DNA of 64,000 bases from Paraburkholderia megapolitana (GCF_007556815.1 NZ_CP041743.1:2453001-2517000); one strand, 5' to 3'; counted from the first letter of the stretch, positions 28,549-37,802 are shown. Notes: generated by a model not told the origin, from the sequence alone. Numbers and translations: made by a program.

Positions 28549-29139
28549 ATGAAGTATCGCGTGTTTGCATCGTGTGCCGTGGTGGTGTTGGCCGCCTGTG
28601 TGCAAAACCCTCCGCAGAACAATCTCGTCAGGATTTGCGACGACCACGGGTGTTCCGACCGTCCGAAGGATCAAGGGACGTTCGAGGCCGCCAACAATGC
28701 ACCCGACGAAAACGCCGACCCGCGTATTGCCGCGCTAAAAGCCGCGGCCGAGAAAGAACCGCGCGCGGCCTACGATCTGGGCCTGCGCTATTTCCGCGGC
28801 GACGGCGTACGGCAGGACAGTTATCAGGCGCTCGTCTGGATGCGCAAGGCTGGCGAAGCCGGCAACCTGCAGGCTGAGAAAGCCCTCGGGAGTTTCTATC
28901 TGTTCGGTCTCGAAGAGATGGGCCCGGACCCGCGCGAAGCGGAGAAGTGGCTGATGCTCGCCGCGAGCCGCGGCGACCAGGAGTCGAAGAAGCTTCTGGT
29001 GCAGGCGCGAGCCGACAAGCTGGCCGATGCGGCCGACTACAAACGACAAAAAGAAGAGCGCGAGCTGTATTACGGCTACTGGTATTCGGGTTACGCGTAT
29101 CAGGGCTATTGGCGCCAGACAGCGTGGTACTGGTACTGA
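28549..29139 (+). CDS. Sel1-repeat lipoprotein with Tyr/Trp-rich tail
   Basis: 196 residues starting at ATG 28549; the signal peptide ends in a lipobox (VVLAAC), so Cys17 would be lipidated. Residues 60-150 contain Sel1/TPR-like helical repeats (AAYDLGLRYFRGDGVRQD, AEKALGSFYLFG, AEKWLMLAASRGDQ). The C-terminus is strikingly aromatic (YYGYWYSGYAYQGYW...WYWY). It precedes a CsgG-like lipoprotein gene by 130 bp; in related bacteria CsgG-like proteins are grouped with small lipoproteins, so the two may assemble an envelope structure (inference). Confidence 0.75.
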   Translation: MKYRVFASCAVVVLAACVQNPPQNNLVRICDDHGCSDRPKDQGTFEAANNAPDENADPRIAALKAAAEKEPRAAYDLGLRYFRGDGVRQDSYQALVWMRKAGEAGNLQAEKALGSFYLFGLEEMGPDPREAEKWLMLAASRGDQESKKLLVQARADKLADAADYKRQKEERELYYGYWYSGYAYQGYWRQTAWYWY

Positions 29140-29170
29140 GCCCACCTCAGGACGGTACCGACGCGAGATT

Positions 29171-29198
29171 TGAGGCGGCCATTACGGGGGCTGCCTCA
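29171..29198. terminator. Hairpin after the Sel1 lipoprotein gene
   Basis: Ten-bp stem TGAGGCGGCC/GGCTGCCTCA with one G-U pair and an 8-nt loop, 31 bp after the stop. No T-run follows, so it may attenuate rather than stop transcription into the next gene. Confidence 0.4.
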
Positions 29199-29269
29199 TC
29201 AGGGGCTTATTTCGGATCGCCAGAACGGATAAGTCGAACATCGAGATCACTTACTACGACCATCAATCT

Positions 29270-30099
29270 ATGAACCTCATTTCGAAATATTCGGGCGTCA
29301 AGGGCGCCATCGCGATCGCCCTGGTCGGGTCTCTGACTGCGTGCGGAGGCATGGTGACCACGGGGAACCAGAACCTGGGCGTGACAGGCGCGGCGGGCGG
29401 TGCCGCGAGCGCCGGTGCCGACGACTCGCTGCAACGCTGTCCGGCGCCCCTCGGGACGATCGCCGTCGACGACGGCCGCAATGCCGACTGGTTCGGTCCG
29501 TTCGGGAGCGCCACCCAGGTGACCAGCATCGATCCGCTGCTGCGTCTCGCGGTGCAGGAGTCGAACTGCTTCGTCATTACGTCGATCGGTAACCAGAAGA
29601 CCGACTCGCGCCTGTCGCGCATTACGGACCTGCAGCGCAACTCCGGCGAATACCGCGCCGGCTCGAAGCAGCAGAAAGGCCAGCGCGTCGCGGCTGACTA
29701 CTATATGGAACCGTCGATCGTCATCAGCAACTCGCCGATTGGCGGGATGGTCGGTGCGCTGGGCGGTCTGATCCCCGGGGGGGGGCGATAGCGGCGATCG
29801 CCGGCAGCGTTCAGACGAAGGCTTCGGTCGTGACGCTGACGCTGTTCGACGTGCGCTCGGCGGTGCAGATTGCGGCGGCCGAAGGCAGTTCGACGGCCAC
29901 GAACTATGGCGCGGCGCTGGGGGCACTCGGTGGCAGCGCCGGTGGTGGTCTGGGCGGTTTCTCGAAGACGCCGGAAGGCAAGGCAACGGTCTCCGCGTTC
30001 ATCGATGCGTGGAACAAGATGGTCGTCTCGTTGCGCAACTACAAGGCGCAGGACGTGAAGGGCGGCCTGGGCCGGGGTGGTCAGCTCAAGGTGAACTAA
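29270..30099 (+). pseudogene. CsgG/HfaB-like lipoprotein gene, frameshifted at a G9 run
   Basis: The N-terminal part (29270-29791) has a lipobox (SLTAC) and CsgG-like text (TIAVDDGRNADWFG, RLAVQESNCFVITSIG, RVAADYYMEPSIVI). It then hits a run of nine G (29777-29785) and stops at TAG 29789-29791. In another frame the protein continues at once (AIAAIAGSVQTKASVVTLTLFDVRS) to the stop at 30099, ending VSLRNYKAQDVKGGLG...LKVN. One extra G (ten) or two fewer (seven) would restore a single reading frame of about 276 codons. Intact homologues act as outer-membrane secretion or envelope lipoproteins. The break could be a sequencing error, a real mutation or a phase-variable tract. Confidence 0.75.
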
Positions 30100-30136
30100 G
30101 GCATCTGCGGCGGTATATCGAGTCTGCTGTCTGATG

Positions 30137-30177
30137 GGGCCTGCCTGCACGGTTCGTGCGGCAGGCCCTTTGTTTTT
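30137..30177 (+). terminator. Rho-independent terminator after the CsgG-like gene
   Basis: GGGCCTGCC (30137-30145) pairs with GGCAGGCCC (30160-30168); an inner GCAC/GTGC pair tightens the loop. TTTGTTTTTG follows at once, a clear U-tract. It ends the CsgG-like transcript, which argues that the locus is, or recently was, expressed as one gene. Confidence 0.85.
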
Positions 30178-30320
30178 GTACCCGTTTGCTGCCTGTTAGA
30201 GGCTCGCGCTCACAGGGAGCGTTCCACCGGCGGACACGAAACGACATCGCAAATCGTCATAAGTCGCTTGGGCTCGCGCTGATAACATCGTCTGCCTCGA
30301 TCACTAGCGGAAACGATGCC

Positions 30321-30989
30321 ATGACGAACCCACAGCAATGGAATGCGGTAGACGAGTATTTCTCGCAAGCACTCGTGCCTTCGGACGACGTGCTCGACGC
30401 AACGCTCAGGCACAGCGCCGAGGCCGGCCTGCCGTCCATCAACGTCACGCCGGCTCAGGGCAAGTTTCTCCATCTGCTAGCGAAAATCAAAGGCGCCCGG
30501 CGCATTCTCGAGATCGGCACACTGGCCGGCTACAGCACGATCTGGCTGGGTCGCGCGTTGCCGGCTGACGGCCAGCTGATTTCTCTCGAAGCGGATGCCG
30601 GCTACGCGGAGATCGCGAGAAAAAACATCGCGGCTGCGGGGTTGGCGAATGTGGTCTCGGTCGTGGTGGGGCCCGCGGTGCGGACTTTGCAGAAGCTGAT
30701 CGCCGAAGCGGCCGAACCGTTCGATCTCGTCTTCATCGACGCGGACAAGCAGAACAACCCCGACTATCTGAAGCTCGCGCTGCAACTGTCCCGGCCGGGA
30801 ACGGTGATCGTCGGCGACAACGTGGTTCGTAATGGACGCATCGCGGATCCGCACAACGACGATCCCGATGTCACCGGTATCCGGGAATTTCTGGCACTGG
30901 CCGCGGCCACGCCCCATCTGACGACGACCGCGATCCAGACCGTCGGCAGCAAGGGCTGGGATGGCTTTTCGCTATCCGTCGTCTCGTGA
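30321..30989 (+). CDS. SAM-dependent O-methyltransferase (family 3)
   Basis: 222 residues with the methyltransferase family 3 pattern: SAM-binding LEIGTLAGYSTIWLGRALP (about residues 62-80), acidic LISLEAD, and metal-binding FIDADKQNN (about residue 140) with a later GDNVVRNG. These are the residues of catechol/caffeoyl-CoA-type O-methyltransferases that need a divalent ion. The start at 30321 gives MTNPQQWNAVDEYFSQALVP, which is conserved-looking; earlier codons run through the terminator. The methyl acceptor is unknown and the gene stands alone. Confidence 0.82.
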   Translation: MTNPQQWNAVDEYFSQALVPSDDVLDATLRHSAEAGLPSINVTPAQGKFLHLLAKIKGARRILEIGTLAGYSTIWLGRALPADGQLISLEADAGYAEIARKNIAAAGLANVVSVVVGPAVRTLQKLIAEAAEPFDLVFIDADKQNNPDYLKLALQLSRPGTVIVGDNVVRNGRIADPHNDDPDVTGIREFLALAAATPHLTTTAIQTVGSKGWDGFSLSVVS

Positions 30990-31002
30990 GGGAAGCGTAG
31001 CG

Positions 31003-31293
31003 TCAGGCCTCGGCGGTTAGCCCGCAGAGAATCTCAGCGGAGATCATGGCGGCGGCATTGGACGGTGCGGGCCGTTCAGCCGGCCGGAACACCGCGTCGC
31101 CGCGACGGATCTTGCGGCGCGACACTGCGCAGGTGCCCGAGGTGTGCGCCGAGCGTCGGCGCCAGCGTTGCTCGCCATAGTGGCAGCGGCCGGGTTCGAC
31201 CCAACGGATCACAAGGGTGGTGTCGGAGCGTTCGAGAATCTCGATACGAACGCCGTTGGCGCCGGTCAGGGGGATGGACTCTGTGGTCTTCAT
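31003..31293 (-). CDS. DUF3331 domain protein
   Basis: 96 residues with the DUF3331 core: VIRWVEPGRCHYGEQRWRRR, then TSGTCAVSRRKIRRGDAVFRP and a C-terminal NAAAMISAE. Two cysteines and a His in the middle could bind a metal. The family is largely confined to Burkholderia and relatives and has no known function. Two ATGs (31296, 31293) follow GGAG; the second has better spacing. It is divergent from the AI-2E-family transporter gene. Confidence 0.75.
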   Translation of the reverse strand: MKTTESIPLTGANGVRIEILERSDTTLVIRWVEPGRCHYGEQRWRRRSAHTSGTCAVSRRKIRRGDAVFRPAERPAPSNAAAMISAEILCGLTAEA

Positions 31294-31624
31294 CATCGGC
31301 TCCAGTAGGTGTGGTGTGCCGAATGTAGTCCTGCCGGTGACGGAGTGCCATTGTGCGCCAGTTGAAACACCGTTCTCCAAATAGCAACAATCGAACCCGC
31401 TGGACCGCGACCTACGAAGGGACGCGGCTCTGCGGGAACAATGATTGCGATAGGGCGGATTTTTGCAACAGAGTGTTGTAACGGGTGAGACAAGCCGAAG
31501 CGGTGTAGGCTGGCTGCGGCGCTTCCATTAAGATGGGCGCTCTCGCCGGACTACGCGGGCGGACGGCAGTGTACCGCGCCTGTGCAAACCGGCGTCGCCA
31601 GCTCCGCAACCCGTATGAGGCTCC
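31294..31624. other. Intergenic region between DUF3331 and AI-2E transporter
   Basis: 331 bases holding the divergent promoters. A near-perfect 8-bp dyad (TTGCAACA-GAG-TGTTGTAA, one mismatch) lies at 31463-31481. No gene was seen. Confidence 0.35.
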
Positions 31625-32701
31625 ATGATCCAGCGTCCGTCGTCGCAAGACCCTCACTCTCCCAGTCGTGCCCAGATGCAGCAGATCGCGTCCGCGATTC
31701 TGTACGGCGTGCTGGTCGTGCTCGCGTTATGGGTCGTGCACAACTTCATTCCCGCGGTGGTCTGGGCCGCCGTGATCGCGATTGCGCTGTGGCCTGCGAT
31801 GCGGGCAATCGAAGGGCACCGGTTGTTCAAAGGGCGCACGACGCTAATCTCGATCGTGCTCACGACAGCCGTCGGGCTGCTCGTCGTGCTGCCCATCGGT
31901 CTCGGGATCACCCAGGCGGCGCGCGAGGCGCACGACCTGATCGTCTGGACCCGCACCATCCAGGAAAATGGTGTGCCGCTACCTGCCTTCGTCGAGCATC
32001 TGCCGTTCGGCGCGCAGCAGATCAGCGCCTGGTGGCAGGCCAATCTCGCGCAGCCGCTGAATGCATCGCCGGCCATGAAAGGGTTGCACGGTCAGGCGGT
32101 GGTCACGTTCGGCCGGCATTTTGGCGCGCGCGCCGCGCATGGCTTGCTGGTGTTCGGCTTCACGCTGGTCACGCTGTTCGTGATCTTCCAGGCCGGGCCG
32201 CGCCTGTCGGGGGCGTTGCTGAAGGGCGCGCGCCGGGCGTTTGGCGCCGATGGCGCGCAGATCCTCCAGCGCATGGCCGGTGCGGTGCGCGGTACCGTGA
32301 CGGGGCTCGTGGTGGTCGGGCTCGGCGAAGGAGCGCTGCTCGGTGTTGCCTATGCCATTGCCGGCGTGCCGCATGCGACGCTGCTCGCGCTCGTCACCGC
32401 GGTGGCGGCCATGCTGCCGTTTTGCGCGCCGATCGTATTCGGCGGCGCCGCGTTGTGGCTCTTTGCCGTGCAGGGGGCGGTTGCCGGCGCGATCGGTGTC
32501 GCGGCATTCGGCGTGGTCGTCGTGTTCGTCGCCGAGCACTTCGTGCGGCCGGTGCTGATCGGCAATTCGACGCGCCTGCCGTTTCTGCTGGTGCTGTTCG
32601 GCATCCTGGGCGGCGCCGAGACATTCGGTCTGCTCGGGCTTTTCATCGGCCCGGCGCTGATGACAGTACTCGTCGTGCTGTGGAAGGACTGGGTGCAGTA
32701 G
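31625..32701 (+). CDS. AI-2E family transporter (YdiK/PerM type)
   Basis: 358 residues with about seven or eight membrane segments. It shows the family layout: two N-terminal helices (AILYGVLVVLALWVVHNFIPAVVWAAVIAIAL), a soluble segment, and the C-terminal motif GLLGLFIGPALMTVLVVLWKDW. Members export autoinducer-2 or exchange ions (for example Na+/H+); many are unassigned, including this one. It stands alone between divergent and convergent genes. Confidence 0.82.
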   Translation: MIQRPSSQDPHSPSRAQMQQIASAILYGVLVVLALWVVHNFIPAVVWAAVIAIALWPAMRAIEGHRLFKGRTTLISIVLTTAVGLLVVLPIGLGITQAAREAHDLIVWTRTIQENGVPLPAFVEHLPFGAQQISAWWQANLAQPLNASPAMKGLHGQAVVTFGRHFGARAAHGLLVFGFTLVTLFVIFQAGPRLSGALLKGARRAFGADGAQILQRMAGAVRGTVTGLVVVGLGEGALLGVAYAIAGVPHATLLALVTAVAAMLPFCAPIVFGGAALWLFAVQGAVAGAIGVAAFGVVVVFVAEHFVRPVLIGNSTRLPFLLVLFGILGGAETFGLLGLFIGPALMTVLVVLWKDWVQ

Positions 32702-32751
32702 ACGACGCGTGTCGTCGTGCATCGTCGCTCAGCGTTGCGCGAACCCCGCCG

Positions 32752-33849
32752 TCAGGCGGGGATGCGCACGCGCGGCGCCAGCACGCGGCCGAGCGGCACC
32801 GAGGCCTTTGCCACGAGTAGCAGCGCGCTGACCGCGATGGCATCGGCCAGCAGCCCGAGCGGTATGTTCAGATAACCGTCGGTGACGGTATACAACAGCG
32901 AGTCGACGACGAGCGAAATCACCGCGCCCGCGATAAAACACAGCAGCCCCTTACGCCCGACCAGGCCGACCCACGGCAACCACTGCGCGAGCTTCTTCGC
33001 GATGCCCATGCGGATCAGGTTCGCGACGAGCCACGCGATCGCCAGAAAATTCCCCACCCGTAACCACGACAGGTTCTGCTTGAGGCTGCCATCAGGCAGC
33101 GAGCTTTCGATAAATATCTTGTAGTACGCCGCCGCGATCACGATGGCGAGCGCCGCGAGGCTCACGAGCCAACCAAATCGATGCGCGGCAACCCGCTGGT
33201 ACACGGGTTGATAGCGCGCGAGCGCACCCAGCACGAACAGCAGCTGCCAGGCAAACGGATTGAAGTCCCAGTGCGCGTCTTCGACGGCTGGCAGATAGCC
33301 TTGCAGCGGTCGCGCCACGGCCCACAGCGCGACGCTGCCCGCGAGCAGCAGCCAGGGCTTGCGGCGTGCGAGCGGCAGGATGGCGGGCGCGGTCAGCGCG
33401 AAGAAGGTGTACATCGGCAGTACCGATGCGAGATACGGCTGGCGTCTGAACAGCACGATGTCGCGCAGCCCGGCGAGCGGTGCGGAGATGAACTCGTTGA
33501 GGTCGTCGGTGGTCATGTTCGGCGCGTCGATGCTGAGCGCAACCAGTACCGCGCTGACCAGCAGCATCAGGGCCGCGGTGATCAGAAACGCACGATAGAT
33601 TTCGAGCGCGCGCCGCAGGAAACGCTGCCGCGCGATGGCCTCGTTGCGTCGTTCGGCGAGTGCGGCATAAGCGGTCGCCGTTGCGAAACCACCGAGGAAC
33701 ACGAACACTTCAGCCGCATCGCACAGCGCATACGCATGCAGCGTGAAGCGCGACAGAATGCTGCCGCCTATATGGTCGACCACGATGACCAGCAGTACGA
33801 GTCCACGAAAAAAATCCAGCTCGATCAGACGGGAAGACGACGTTTGCAT
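32752..33849 (-). CDS. OpgC-domain membrane protein
   Basis: 365 residues, about ten membrane helices. The opening RLIELDFFRGLVLLVIVVDHIGGS with LRLYEF-type variants and DAAEVFVFLGGFATATAYAAL is the OpgC signature. OpgC transfers succinyl groups to periplasmic glucans in E. coli and belongs to the acyltransferase-3-like family. No opgGH genes are nearby, so the acceptor here is unknown. The start at 33849 (MQTSSSRLIELDF) is chosen by the family start; upstream codons do not look coding. Confidence 0.82.
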   Translation of the reverse strand: MQTSSSRLIELDFFRGLVLLVIVVDHIGGSILSRFTLHAYALCDAAEVFVFLGGFATATAYAALAERRNEAIARQRFLRRALEIYRAFLITAALMLLVSAVLVALSIDAPNMTTDDLNEFISAPLAGLRDIVLFRRQPYLASVLPMYTFFALTAPAILPLARRKPWLLLAGSVALWAVARPLQGYLPAVEDAHWDFNPFAWQLLFVLGALARYQPVYQRVAAHRFGWLVSLAALAIVIAAAYYKIFIESSLPDGSLKQNLSWLRVGNFLAIAWLVANLIRMGIAKKLAQWLPWVGLVGRKGLLCFIAGAVISLVVDSLLYTVTDGYLNIPLGLLADAIAVSALLLVAKASVPLGRVLAPRVRIPA

Positions 33850-34384
33850 GCGCGTTGACAAAAGCGGTTCGTAGCAGCGGCGCGCAAAACCTGGGGGACG
33901 CGTCGGCATGAACCTGAATTGGGAAGGCGGACGATACACGCAACGCTGCGAGCAGGCGGAGTCTCGTGCATCGTCCGGTGCCGCCGTATCGTGAAAACAA
34001 ACGCGCGACGGCAGCGTCGTAGAAACTGACACGACCCTGGTTCACGAGTTCCACCACGCGCCGGCAGATAGCCGTTCGGAATATTTCGTCGAATTACCCG
34101 GACGTATGACGCACACCATCGAGCGGACTTCGCGCAACTTTCCATCCAGATATCGCACGCGTGCGCCTGCGCTCGATCACGTCAATGCCGCTGATTGACG
34201 CACCCGCCGTGGGCCTTTCACAACGCTTCGGCCATTGAGCATGAATCGCCAATAGACGGGAATATTACATTATGTAAGGATTGCGTTCGTCGCGCGGGCA
34301 CAGCCGCCGACATCACTGGATGGCGCGACCTGAAACGACGGGCCGTCTCAAAAAATAAGTTGTCCGTAGAGTTTGGAGATAGCA
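33850..34384. promoter_or_regulatory. Divergent promoter region opgC-porin with a TTACAT dyad
   Basis: 535 bases without a credible gene. TTACAT-T-ATGTAA at 34265-34277 is a perfect short palindrome about 108 bp before the porin start, in an A/T-rich pocket suitable for a promoter or operator. GGAG precedes the porin ATG. Confidence 0.4.
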
Positions 34385-35554
34385 ATGAAAAAGCAGGTTA
34401 TCGCGCTGGCGGCATCCGCCGCTTTTGCCGCGCCCGTTTTCGCACAGAGCAGCGTCACGCTGTTTGGGTTGATCGATGAGGGCTTCGTCTACACGAACAA
34501 CACAAACACCAAGGGCCAGGCGTCCTATCAGATGCAGAGCGGCTACGCACAGGGTAGCCGTTGGGGGCTGAGGGGTAGCGAAGATCTCGGCGGCGGCCTG
34601 AAGGCGGTCTTTACGCTCGAGAACGGGTTCGAATTGAACACCGGCAAGCTGATGCAGGGTGGCCGGATGTTTGGGCGGCAGGCGTTCATTGGCCTCGCGG
34701 ACGATCGGTACGGTACCGTCATGCTCGGCCGTCAGTACGATTCGCTCGTCGACTATCTCGCGCAAATGACGGCGAACGGCAACTGGGGCGGTTTCCTGCT
34801 GTCGCATCCGCTCGATAACGACAACACCGACAACTCGTTTCGTGTGAACAACACGGTGAAGTACGCGAGTCAGAATATTTCCGGCTTGCAGTTCGGCGGT
34901 ACGTACAGCTTCAGCAACGGCACGAACTTCGCGAACAATCGCCAGTACAGCATCGGCACGCAATATACGCGCGGACCGCTGCTGCTCGCGGCGGCCTATC
35001 TGCAAGCGAACAATCCGGGTGTGGGCAGCGATGGTGCGATCGCGGCCAACGATGCGAACTTCACGTCTGACCTTCTGCGTGTTTTTGGCGGCGGCGCCAA
35101 GTACACGTTTGGCTCGGCGACGGTTGGCCTGGTCTACACCAACACGAACGTAAAGAATCCGGCGGGCACGGTTTACCTGACCGATGCATCGGGTAACTTC
35201 TTGCCGCTGGTCGGCGCGGGCGGCACGCTGAGTGCACTGAAATTCCAGAACTTCGAAGTGAACGGCAAGTATCAGGTCACGCCGACGTTCTTCGTTGGTG
35301 CGCAGTATGTCTATACGCTCGTGAATTACGAGGCATCGACGGGCAACCTTAAACCGAAGTTCCACACGCTTGGCCTGATGGCGGACTACAACCTGTCGAA
35401 GCGCACCGATTTCTACGTGCAGAGCGCGTATCAGAAGGTTGGCGGCGACAAGACCGGGACTGTGTTGGACAACGCCTATATTCCGGGCGCGGGTGGGGTT
35501 TCGTCGGCGGCGAACCAGTTCGCGGTGCGCGCGGGGATCCGGCATAAGTTTTGA
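34385..35554 (+). CDS. Gram-negative trimeric porin (OmpC-like), second copy
   Basis: 389 residues with signal peptide MKKQVIALAASAAFAAPVFA, mature start QSSVTLFGLIDEGFVYTNN and C-terminal Phe (VRAGIRHKF). Strand sequences SRWGLRGSEDLGGGLKAVF and RQAFIGLADDRYGTVMLGRQYD are classic Burkholderia porin. It is paralogous to the porin at 19.4-20.5 kb. It provides outer-membrane diffusion; the preferred solute is unknown. Confidence 0.92.
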   Translation: MKKQVIALAASAAFAAPVFAQSSVTLFGLIDEGFVYTNNTNTKGQASYQMQSGYAQGSRWGLRGSEDLGGGLKAVFTLENGFELNTGKLMQGGRMFGRQAFIGLADDRYGTVMLGRQYDSLVDYLAQMTANGNWGGFLLSHPLDNDNTDNSFRVNNTVKYASQNISGLQFGGTYSFSNGTNFANNRQYSIGTQYTRGPLLLAAAYLQANNPGVGSDGAIAANDANFTSDLLRVFGGGAKYTFGSATVGLVYTNTNVKNPAGTVYLTDASGNFLPLVGAGGTLSALKFQNFEVNGKYQVTPTFFVGAQYVYTLVNYEASTGNLKPKFHTLGLMADYNLSKRTDFYVQSAYQKVGGDKTGTVLDNAYIPGAGGVSSAANQFAVRAGIRHKF

Positions 35555-35599
35555 GGTTCAGGCGGGATGGCGCGGCGCTGTGGCGCCGCGTCAAGTTTG

Positions 35600-35634
35600 A
35601 CCCGGCGACCTGATCCGGCGAGCCGGGTTTTCTT
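35600..35634 (+). terminator. Terminator after the second porin
   Basis: ACCCGGC (35600-35606) pairs with GCCGGGT (35622-35628), followed by TTTTCTT. It lies 45 bp after the porin stop and touches the stop codon of the convergent LysR gene. Confidence 0.65.
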
Positions 35635-36574
35635 ATACGCGCGCAGCACGCGCTTTTCTCGGCCGCACCGCGCGCGCAGTATCAGGTTCCCCAAGCAACT
35701 TCGCGACCCAATCGACGAAAATCCGCACCCGCGGCGCAAGATGCTTCCCATGCGGAAACACCACCGAAAGCGGTAACGGCGGTGCTTTCCATTGCGGCAG
35801 CACCTCGATCAGTTCGCCGCTTTGCAGCAGCGTTTCCATTCCGGCACGCGGTGCCTGAATCAACCCGAGGCCAGCCACGCAGCAAGCCAGATAAGCATGC
35901 GCGCTGTTGACCGAAACCGCGCTGCGCATTGCAAGGCTGCGTGCCTGCCCGTCTTCCTCATACTCCCAGACAAGATCCCGGCCGGTGCGGCTCGAAAAGA
36001 AGCCGACCGCCTGATGATCGGCGAGATCGTCGGGTGTACGCGGCAAACCGTAGCGTTCGATATAGCCGCGCGACGCGCAGTTGATCTGCTCGAACGCACC
36101 GAGTCGGCGCGCGACGAGTGTCGTGTCGCGCAGTTCGCCCACCCGCACTGCACAGTCGACGCCATCCGCAATCAGATCGATCATGCGGTCCGTTGCGCTG
36201 AGTACGACGTGAATATCCGGGTATCGCGCCAGGAAGTCGGGTAGAGCGGGAATCACGGTTTGCAACGCAAGCCGCTCGGGCAGATCGACGCGTACCGAGC
36301 CGCGTGGACTGGCGGCCGCATCGGCGAACAGCGACTCGGCGTCGTCGAGATCGGCGAGTACCTGGATGCAGCGCGAGTGATAGGCCGCGCCTTCGGGTGT
36401 TAGCGCGACGCGTCGCGTCGTACGGTGTAGTAGCCGCACGCGCAGATGCGCCTCCAGATACTGGATCGCGTTGCTGACTGTCGGTCGCGGCAACTGCAAC
36501 TGTTCCGCGGCTTTCGAGAAACTGCCGAGCTGCGCGACTCGCGCGAAGACTCGCATCGCCTGCAGGTGATCCAT
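35633..36574 (-). CDS. LysR-family transcriptional regulator
   Basis: 313 residues with an N-terminal HTH (FSKAAEQLQLPRPTVSNAIQYLEAHLRVRLLHR), of the CrgA-like LysR group that often has TVS rather than AVS in the recognition helix. The start at 36574 is preferred because GGAG lies 8 nt upstream; an ATG two codons earlier (36580) is too close. It is divergent from the aldo/keto reductase gene and probably regulates it, a common pairing in proteobacteria. Confidence 0.82.
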   Translation of the reverse strand: MDHLQAMRVFARVAQLGSFSKAAEQLQLPRPTVSNAIQYLEAHLRVRLLHRTTRRVALTPEGAAYHSRCIQVLADLDDAESLFADAAASPRGSVRVDLPERLALQTVIPALPDFLARYPDIHVVLSATDRMIDLIADGVDCAVRVGELRDTTLVARRLGAFEQINCASRGYIERYGLPRTPDDLADHQAVGFFSSRTGRDLVWEYEEDGQARSLAMRSAVSVNSAHAYLACCVAGLGLIQAPRAGMETLLQSGELIEVLPQWKAPPLPLSVVFPHGKHLAPRVRIFVDWVAKLLGEPDTARAVRPRKARAARV

Positions 36575-36800
36575 GAGCATGACTCCATGAGCTCGGGTGG
36601 GCGGGGCAAGAGCATAACGGACGTAGTGGACCTGAAGCACCGCGACTGTTAACGCCCGTCGAACAGACTGATCGAACACCGCGCATTTATCGATTGACGC
36701 CGCGTACGCAGAATAGCGTTCATGCACATGGGCCGTTCCGCGCGAACCGCATTATCGGTCCGGATGTGCGCCCGTTCGAAAACATTCTGGAGCTAACACC

Positions 36801-37802
36801 ATGAACACCCGTCAACTCGGCCGCCAGGGTCCGCACGTTTCAGCCATCGGTCTCGGCTGCATGGGCATGTCCGATTTCTACGGTCCCGCCGATCGCGAAG
36901 AAAGCATCGCAACGATACACGCCGCGCTCGATGCCGGCATTACCTTGCTCGATACCGGCGATTTCTACGGCATGGGCGACAACGAAATGCTGATTCGCGA
37001 TGCGTTGCGGGGGCGGCAGCGCGAGAACGTGCAGGTTAGCGTGAAGTTCGGCGCGCTGCGCGATCCGTCCAACGGATGGGCCGGCAACGACACGCGACCG
37101 GTAGCGATTCGCAACTTCCTCGCTTACACGCTGCGCCGTCTCGGCACCGATTACGTCGATGTCTATCGGCCGGCGCGGCTCGATCCGTCGGTGCCGATCG
37201 AGGACACTGTCGGCGCTATCGCCGATCTGGTCAAAGAGGGCTACGTGCGGCAGATCGGTCTGTCGGAAGTCGGGGCGGCGACGCTGCGGCGTGCCCAGGC
37301 CGTCGCACCGATCGGCGATCTGCAGATCGAATACTCGTTGATGTCGCGCGGCATCGAAGCGGACATCCTGCCGACCTGCCGCGAACTCGGCATTGGTGTG
37401 ACGGCTTACGGTGTGCTGTCGCGTGGGCTGCTCGGCGGACAGTGGTCGAAGGCTCGTGGAGAGCAGCGCGATTTCCGTAGCGTGAGCCCGCGTTTTCAGG
37501 GCGAAAATCTCGACCGCAATCTCGCGCTGGTGGAGACGTTGCGCGCTATCGCGGAAACGCGCCAAAGCAATCCGGCGCAACTTGCGATCGCGTGGGCGCT
37601 GTCGCGCGGCGACGATATCGTGCCGCTGGTCGGTGCGCGCCGCCGGACCCAGTTGACCGATGCGCTTGCCGCCGCGAACCTGCAACTCGATGCGCAAGAG
37701 CTGGCGCGGATCGAAGCAGCCATTCCGCCGCAAGCAGTGGCCGGCGCGCGCTATAACGAAGTGCATCTGTCGCACCTGGATAGCGAGGGCAGTGCGCATT
37801 GA
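36801..37802 (+). CDS. Aldo/keto reductase with altered catalytic tetrad
   Basis: 333 residues, (beta/alpha)8 AKR fold. The catalytic Asp51 and Tyr56 (LLDTGDFYG) and Lys82 (VSVKFG) are present, but the place of the usual His (QHRxDP) reads RPARLDP, so His is replaced by Ala125. NADPH-binding residues are plausible near the C-terminus (LVGARRRTQ). Members reduce aldehydes and ketones; loss of His may change the reaction or slow it. It is transcribed away from the LysR gene. Confidence 0.85.
   Translation: MNTRQLGRQGPHVSAIGLGCMGMSDFYGPADREESIATIHAALDAGITLLDTGDFYGMGDNEMLIRDALRGRQRENVQVSVKFGALRDPSNGWAGNDTRPVAIRNFLAYTLRRLGTDYVDVYRPARLDPSVPIEDTVGAIADLVKEGYVRQIGLSEVGAATLRRAQAVAPIGDLQIEYSLMSRGIEADILPTCRELGIGVTAYGVLSRGLLGGQWSKARGEQRDFRSVSPRFQGENLDRNLALVETLRAIAETRQSNPAQLAIAWALSRGDDIVPLVGARRRTQLTDALAAANLQLDAQELARIEAAIPPQAVAGARYNEVHLSHLDSEGSAH

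Noticed and set aside
29830..30099. Separate small gene after the CsgG-like frame
   Set aside because: It has no ribosome site or signal peptide, and its sequence continues the upstream protein across the G9 run.
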